Of a stretch of DNA of 18,155 bases, positions 14,887 to 18,155 are shown piece by piece. The stretch is from an uncultured Lachnospiraceae bacterium (lineage in GTDB: Bacteria; Bacillota; Clostridia; Lachnospirales; Lachnospiraceae), in NCBI GenBank assembly GCA_910588815.1, contig CAJUQY010000050.1, positions 1 to 18,155 on the forward strand, given 5' to 3'. How positions within the stretch are numbered: position 1 is the stretch's first letter; each line of letters starts with the position of its first letter. The position numbers and the translations under genes were made by a program. The notes under the pieces are model-generated. The model was not told where the DNA came from. It saw nothing but the letters and a program-made list of their open reading frames with translations, and did not search any database.

Positions 14887-15990
14887 TCAGGCAAATAGTG
14901 TCTCTCTCGCCTTTAAATATTCTGTAATTTCTAATCGCTCCGGTTCAAATTCCCCGTCCAGATAATCAGATACCAGAACTCTGGAAAATTTCTGCCTGTA
15001 CATACCAAGAAAGTATTCCCCATATCTCGTAAGGATCAAAAACTCATTTTCATTTTTAAAAGGGGAAATATAATAGAAATCATCTTCCTTCCATTGATAA
15101 AATCCAGAACGTTCTTCATCATCAAAGGATACGATTTTAGTCCTGTCATCCCAAATATCTATATAAGCCGTCCCTTTACTCAAAAATTGTTCTGATCTTT
15201 CTGCCAATCCCCTTTCATAGACAGACATTCCCTGATTTTCTGCAACACAATATACCAAGTTCCCCTTTTCCAGCTTAGCATTATATACATCCTTTTTCAG
15301 TTTCTCTGTCTCTCCGGTCTGCAAATTTAATTCCATTAAACAATTGCTGTCTATCCGATCAACATAGTAAAGCTTCCCCTCAAAAATCCCCAAGAGATCG
15401 TACCCCGGCCTTGTATATTCTCTGGCCTCTATTAACGTTCTTGCCTCCCCATTCTCCAGATCGATCTCCAGCAGCTCTGTCTGCACTCCCTGATAGGAGC
15501 CGTCTTCCTCGAATCTATTATTATTTGTAACCAGATAAACATGACCATCATAAAAAATCTTTTTCCCCCATGACATTTGATGATCATAAGTACCAAGCTG
15601 TTTTACATTCTCTCCGTCCAGATCCGCAGTATAAAGCTTTGTTCCGCTTCTACTATCACAATAATAGACGGCTCCTTTATGATAACCGATCCAATCTGTA
15701 CCGGCCGCCAAAGCGACCGCTCCGCATTCCTCCGTTTGATGCTTACAGTTTGGTTTCGAACAAAATGGCAGGTATTCCTCTATCTGATAGTCATAGAATG
15801 CAACCAGCCCGCCATTTTCTAAGACTAATACACCATCTTCTCCTATACAGTAATTGGACTCACAGATCGTTACATTTTGGCCGATTTCTTCTTTCCTCTC
15901 CTTTTTTCCCGGCTCTTCTTTGCACCCAGCAAAACATGCCATTGCCAGAAACAATCCACTAAAGAATATCTTCTTCAACATTCTCTTCAT
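14887..15990 (-). CDS. Propeller-like lipoprotein with a Cys/His motif
   Basis: This 367-residue protein has a basic, hydrophobic signal sequence (MKRMLKKIFFSGLFLAMACF) and a lipobox F-A-G-C with Cys23, so it is probably anchored to the outer face of the membrane. The mature part is rich in repeated short phrases like W/F-Y-K-G-A-V-Y-Y, D-G-H-V-Y-L, E-G-K-L-Y-Y-V, L-Y-T-A-D-L-D-G and L-M-E-L-N-L-Q-T-G, the pattern of beta-propeller blades related to DUF5050-type proteins. A motif C77-x4-C82-x-H84-x4-C89 (FCSKPNCKH ... C) sits near the N-terminus. It may bind a metal or form disulfides. The start lies 14 bases after the solute-binding lipoprotein stop and has only a weak GGGG site. No enzyme motif is visible. 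Ligand and role are unknown. Confidence 0.85.
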   Translation of the reverse strand: MKRMLKKIFFSGLFLAMACFAGCKEEPGKKERKEEIGQNVTICESNYCIGEDGVLVLENGGLVAFYDYQIEEYLPFCSKPNCKHQTEECGAVALAAGTDWIGYHKGAVYYCDSRSGTKLYTADLDGENVKQLGTYDHQMSWGKKIFYDGHVYLVTNNNRFEEDGSYQGVQTELLEIDLENGEARTLIEAREYTRPGYDLLGIFEGKLYYVDRIDSNCLMELNLQTGETEKLKKDVYNAKLEKGNLVYCVAENQGMSVYERGLAERSEQFLSKGTAYIDIWDDRTKIVSFDDEERSGFYQWKEDDFYYISPFKNENEFLILTRYGEYFLGMYRQKFSRVLVSDYLDGEFEPERLEITEYLKARETLFA

Positions 15991-16004
15991 ATGGCCCCGC
16001 TTTC

Positions 16005-17474
16005 TTATTGTGCCTGAAACAATTCCAACTGTCGGTTCATTTCTTCTATGATCCTGGAAAGTCCTGCCTTTTCAAACTCTGTCCGACAAATTTCCAATGC
16101 TTTTTCGAAGCTTTCTCCCTCTCCTATCAGCAATCCATAATTTTTTTCATATACCTGTAAAACATTTTTCATTTCATCTTCCACCATACTGCAGTCAAAT
16201 TCAAATCCTGCCTGCTTCGTAACTGGGATCTGATCCAAGATTTCTTTTAATTCCCTTCTTTTTTGTACCGAATCCGCTGCTGTCGGTATTGTAATCTGAT
16301 TATTTCCAAAATAACATCTTCTGGATGCATCAAACAAATCAGATATCGGTTCGGCAATCCCATCGATCACCCGATAATTTTCATTCTCTACTCCATACGC
16401 CAACAGGTTGGAAAATTCTGCATCCGAATAAATCGCTCCTAATAATTCCGCTGATTCCTTCTTATGTTTACTATTTACCGATATAGCTGTCACATATCCC
16501 CATCTGCAAAGGGGATTATCCCCTTCTGTACATTCTACTGCCTGTAACGAAATTTCCGGATCCACCCCATATCCGGCATACATCTCATTAACGGCAGCCG
16601 CTTTACTATAACTATAAACCTGATTCACAAAAAAGGAACCGTTTTCATAACTATTTGATGACACTGCTCCAATTCCATATGACGCTAGTTCATACCAAAA
16701 CTCCATCCGCTCTAAAAATACAGGAATCTCTAAATTGCTTTTTGCAACAAGCGTTTCTCCCGTCGTATCCACCGATATGATCGAACAGATCGTATCTTCA
16801 TACCCCCAAAACCGAAAAGGTCGCCCCACATCTCCTGTACCAAATCCGGCCGCCTCATTTTCGCCTTCAAAAACCTCCTGGAGCAAAGGTTTCAGCTCCT
16901 CTATTGTAATTGCTTCTCCCAACTCCATTCCATATTTTTTCAAATATCCTTCATTAAAAACAAAATATTGTTTATAATTATTCCAATGATTCAAAAGACC
17001 ATATATCTCCCCGTTCACCCGGAGAACTTCCCAGAATTTATCTGGATAAATCTGATGCAGAGACCCTCCTGCCTCTATGTAACTGTCCAGGGGCTCCAGC
17101 ATACCCTTTCTGGCAAATATACTATAGAAATCATAATATCCCACCTGGGCCGGAAATCCTACAATGTCATATTCCCCTTTTTGAACAGCCTCCTGACAGC
17201 CTTCCATATACGCCTTGCAATCGGCAGTCCCGCTTTTCATAAATTCTTCCATATATTTATCAGACGGATCTATCGCATAAAAATCCACTTCATATGGCAA
17301 TCCCTTCTCTTTTAAAAATTTATTAAAACTTTCCTCCATTCCGTCCGGAATCGGATACTCATATACCGCCCAGGATAATTTTATCGTTTCTTTTTCGTTC
17401 CCGCAGGCGGACAAAGCCAGTACACTTATGATCAAAAATATTCCTATAACTATACATTTATTTTTTCCAGCCAC
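16005..17474 (-). CDS. Extracellular solute-binding-type lipoprotein
   Basis: The 489-residue protein starts at GTG 17472-17474 with AAGAGGGGGG six bases upstream; an in-frame ATG 42 bases further upstream would add an unlikely hydrophilic leader. The signal sequence (AGKNKCIVIGIFLIISVLAL) ends in the lipobox L-S-A-C with Cys24. The mature part resembles ABC-importer family 1-type binding proteins: KLSWAVYEYPIPDG, then EEFMKSGTADC, YDIVGFPAQVGYYDFYSI, LEPLDSYI, WEVLRVNGEIYGLL and YLKKYGMELGEAITIEEL. The G-x-I-Y-G-L phrase and the long Trp/Tyr-rich clefts are usual in such proteins. No permease or ATPase genes are in the window. It therefore either serves a transporter elsewhere or has a sensing role. 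Substrate is unknown. Confidence 0.88.
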   Translation of the reverse strand: MAGKNKCIVIGIFLIISVLALSACGNEKETIKLSWAVYEYPIPDGMEESFNKFLKEKGLPYEVDFYAIDPSDKYMEEFMKSGTADCKAYMEGCQEAVQKGEYDIVGFPAQVGYYDFYSIFARKGMLEPLDSYIEAGGSLHQIYPDKFWEVLRVNGEIYGLLNHWNNYKQYFVFNEGYLKKYGMELGEAITIEELKPLLQEVFEGENEAAGFGTGDVGRPFRFWGYEDTICSIISVDTTGETLVAKSNLEIPVFLERMEFWYELASYGIGAVSSNSYENGSFFVNQVYSYSKAAAVNEMYAGYGVDPEISLQAVECTEGDNPLCRWGYVTAISVNSKHKKESAELLGAIYSDAEFSNLLAYGVENENYRVIDGIAEPISDLFDASRRCYFGNNQITIPTAADSVQKRRELKEILDQIPVTKQAGFEFDCSMVEDEMKNVLQVYEKNYGLLIGEGESFEKALEICRTEFEKAGLSRIIEEMNRQLELFQAQ

Positions 17475-17480
17475 GATTTT

Positions 17481-17490
17481 CCCCCCTCTT
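17481..17490 (-). promoter_or_regulatory. Ribosome binding site deciding the GTG start of the solute-binding lipoprotein
   Basis: AAGAGGGGGG on the minus strand ends six bases before GTG 17472-17474, giving a proper lipoprotein signal sequence. The alternative ATG at 17516 falls inside the terminator-like hairpin. Confidence 0.6.
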
Positions 17491-17493
17491 TTT

Positions 17494-17540
17494 ATAAAAG
17501 GGCCGTCGCTTTCCAACAGACTTTAAAAAAGTGACAGCCC
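17494..17540 (-). terminator. Terminator-like hairpin between secreted peptide and solute-binding lipoprotein genes
   Basis: Arms 17500-17512 and 17528-17540 form a 13-position stem with one mismatch and one wobble, followed on the minus strand by TTTTAT (17494-17499). It lies 44-90 bases after the 81-residue peptide stop and ends only four bases before the next gene's ribosome binding site, so it could give partial read-through. Confidence 0.65.
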
Positions 17541-17583
17541 TCTACATTATGCATCTACTATTACTTGTATCTGCCAACAGACA

Positions 17584-17829
17584 CTACACACTTAAAGTCA
17601 CTACATACTGGTTTCCATCTGTCGGCCGCCTGGATGCGCGAATACGGAGAGTGGCTGTTCTGCCTGTAACACTGGTGTTACCATATACACTTTTACTTCT
17701 CAATGTAGCATTTCCGGTAACTGTCACTGAACCATACTTACCGCTGCCACTTGCCGCAAATGATGTCAGCCCCCATGCCAGAACCATCATCGCAGCTACC
17801 ATTGTTACCCATAATCTTTTTCTTTTCAT
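17584..17829 (-). CDS. Small secreted protein
   Basis: The 81-residue protein starts MKRKRLWVTMVAAMMVLAWG and continues LTSFAASGSG, a classic signal peptide with probable cleavage after TSFA (about residue 25), with no lipobox. The mature part is about 56 residues, rich in Ser, Thr, Gly and Val, in alternating patterns such as YGSVTVTGNATL, SVYGNTSVTGRTATL and NQYVVTLSV that suggest beta-strands. There are no cysteines and no recognised family. GAGG lies seven bases before the ATG. It is transcribed in the same direction as the two lipoprotein genes, with a terminator-like hairpin after it. It is probably released or wall-associated; the function is unknown. Confidence 0.72.
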   Translation of the reverse strand: MKRKRLWVTMVAAMMVLAWGLTSFAASGSGKYGSVTVTGNATLRSKSVYGNTSVTGRTATLRIRASRRPTDGNQYVVTLSV

Positions 17830-17861
17830 GTTCTTTCCTCATTCTTTGGATTTGTTTTTTC

Positions 17862-17882
17862 GGAGTTGTGGCCACCAACTCC
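17862..17882. promoter_or_regulatory. Hairpin in the leader of the small secreted protein gene
   Basis: GGAGTTG (17862-17868) and CAACTCC (17876-17882) pair perfectly around a 7-base loop containing GGCC. It lies about 30 bases upstream of the start codon, between the gene and an upstream TATAAA. On the minus strand an A-run, not a T-run, follows, so it is more likely a leader structure than a terminator. Confidence 0.4.
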
Positions 17883-17964
17883 ATTTTATATTAATCACTG
17901 CTCAATACCACCACCAATACAATCCAGCTAAATCATCTTTGTAGTACAGTATCTTCAAGTGATA

Positions 17965-17977
17965 GGGGGAATCCCCC
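17965..17977 (-). terminator. Weak hairpin after the right-edge gene
   Basis: GGGGG and CCCCC flank AAT, ten bases past the stop of the partial secreted protein gene. The stem is strong but no T-run follows on the minus strand, so termination here is uncertain. Confidence 0.3.
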
Positions 17978-17984
17978 ATTCCCT

Positions 17985-18155
17985 TTATCTGATGATATAG
18001 CTTCCCTCCACGTCAACAGCTCCATCATTTTTATTTTCCACAAATACCCGGTATTTTCCGGTCTGATCTAACGAAAACTTATGCAAAATATCACCCTTTT
18101 CCCGGACATACCGCTTCGTGCCGTCCGGCTCTATAATGCCGGCATTTACGTATTT
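17985..18155 (-). CDS. C-terminal part of a probable secreted protein (cut by window edge)
   Basis: Read on the minus strand from the right edge, the frame gives KYVNAGIIEPDGTKRYVREK, then GDILHKFSLDQTGKYRVF, then VENKNDGAVDVEGSYIIR, ending at TAA 17985-17987; 56 codons are visible. The Q/T-T-G-x-Y-R-V-x-V-E-N-x-x-x phrase followed by alternating hydrophobic residues is typical of the last beta-strands of small secreted or wall proteins in Lachnospiraceae; it is too short to name a family. The start and any signal peptide lie outside the window. It precedes the 81-residue secreted protein by about 155 bases and is on the same strand, so it is probably the first visible member of this cassette. 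Confidence 0.7.
   Translation of the reverse strand, partial: KYVNAGIIEPDGTKRYVREKGDILHKFSLDQTGKYRVFVENKNDGAVDVEGSYIIR

Overview
The window looks like chromosomal DNA of a gut-type Clostridium relative, most likely Lachnospiraceae. The reasons are a clostridial-type pyruvate phosphate dikinase, strong AGGAGG-like ribosome binding sites, an hslO-methyltransferase-MATE neighbourhood, tandem large serine recombinases and lipoproteins typical of that group. The species cannot be named from the sequence alone. Every gene I accept is on the minus strand, so transcription runs from high to low coordinates.

Layout from left to right. 1-1000 is accessory DNA: the first codons of a small helix-turn-helix protein at the edge, then two decayed reading frames with internal stops or a frameshift. 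1004-3814 is a self-contained ppdK unit with its own promoter and intrinsic terminator. 3885-7143 is a probable three-gene operon, transcribed MATE efflux pump, then SAM-dependent methyltransferase, then hslO (Hsp33), from a good promoter at 7115-7143. 7019-7415 holds that promoter, a small membrane-protein frame broken by one base, and a hairpin terminator whose wobble pairs and T-run point to the plus strand. 7416-9924 is a P1B-type heavy-metal ATPase. Its His/Cys-rich N-terminus is built from a nearly perfect 90-bp tandem repeat, and a long palindrome resembling an ArsR/SmtB operator lies in its promoter.

9976-14688 is a mobile-element module: a short DUF6870-like protein followed by three large serine recombinases in one tightly packed operon. 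The middle recombinase lacks the zinc ribbon and coiled coil of the other two. No cargo or second element end is identified, so this is either one end of a larger element or a remnant.

14846-18155 is a more AT-rich surface-protein cassette: a partial secreted protein at the right edge, an 81-residue secreted peptide, a terminator-like hairpin, a solute-binding-type lipoprotein, and a propeller-like lipoprotein with a Cys/His motif. It ends in a perfect palindromic terminator.

Functionally the housekeeping block covers PEP/pyruvate interconversion and stress or export functions (Hsp33, MATE, metal ATPase). It is bordered by accessory DNA. The least understood parts are the secreted/lipoprotein cassette, the recombinase trio with its unequal members, and the 7019-7415 intergenic region.
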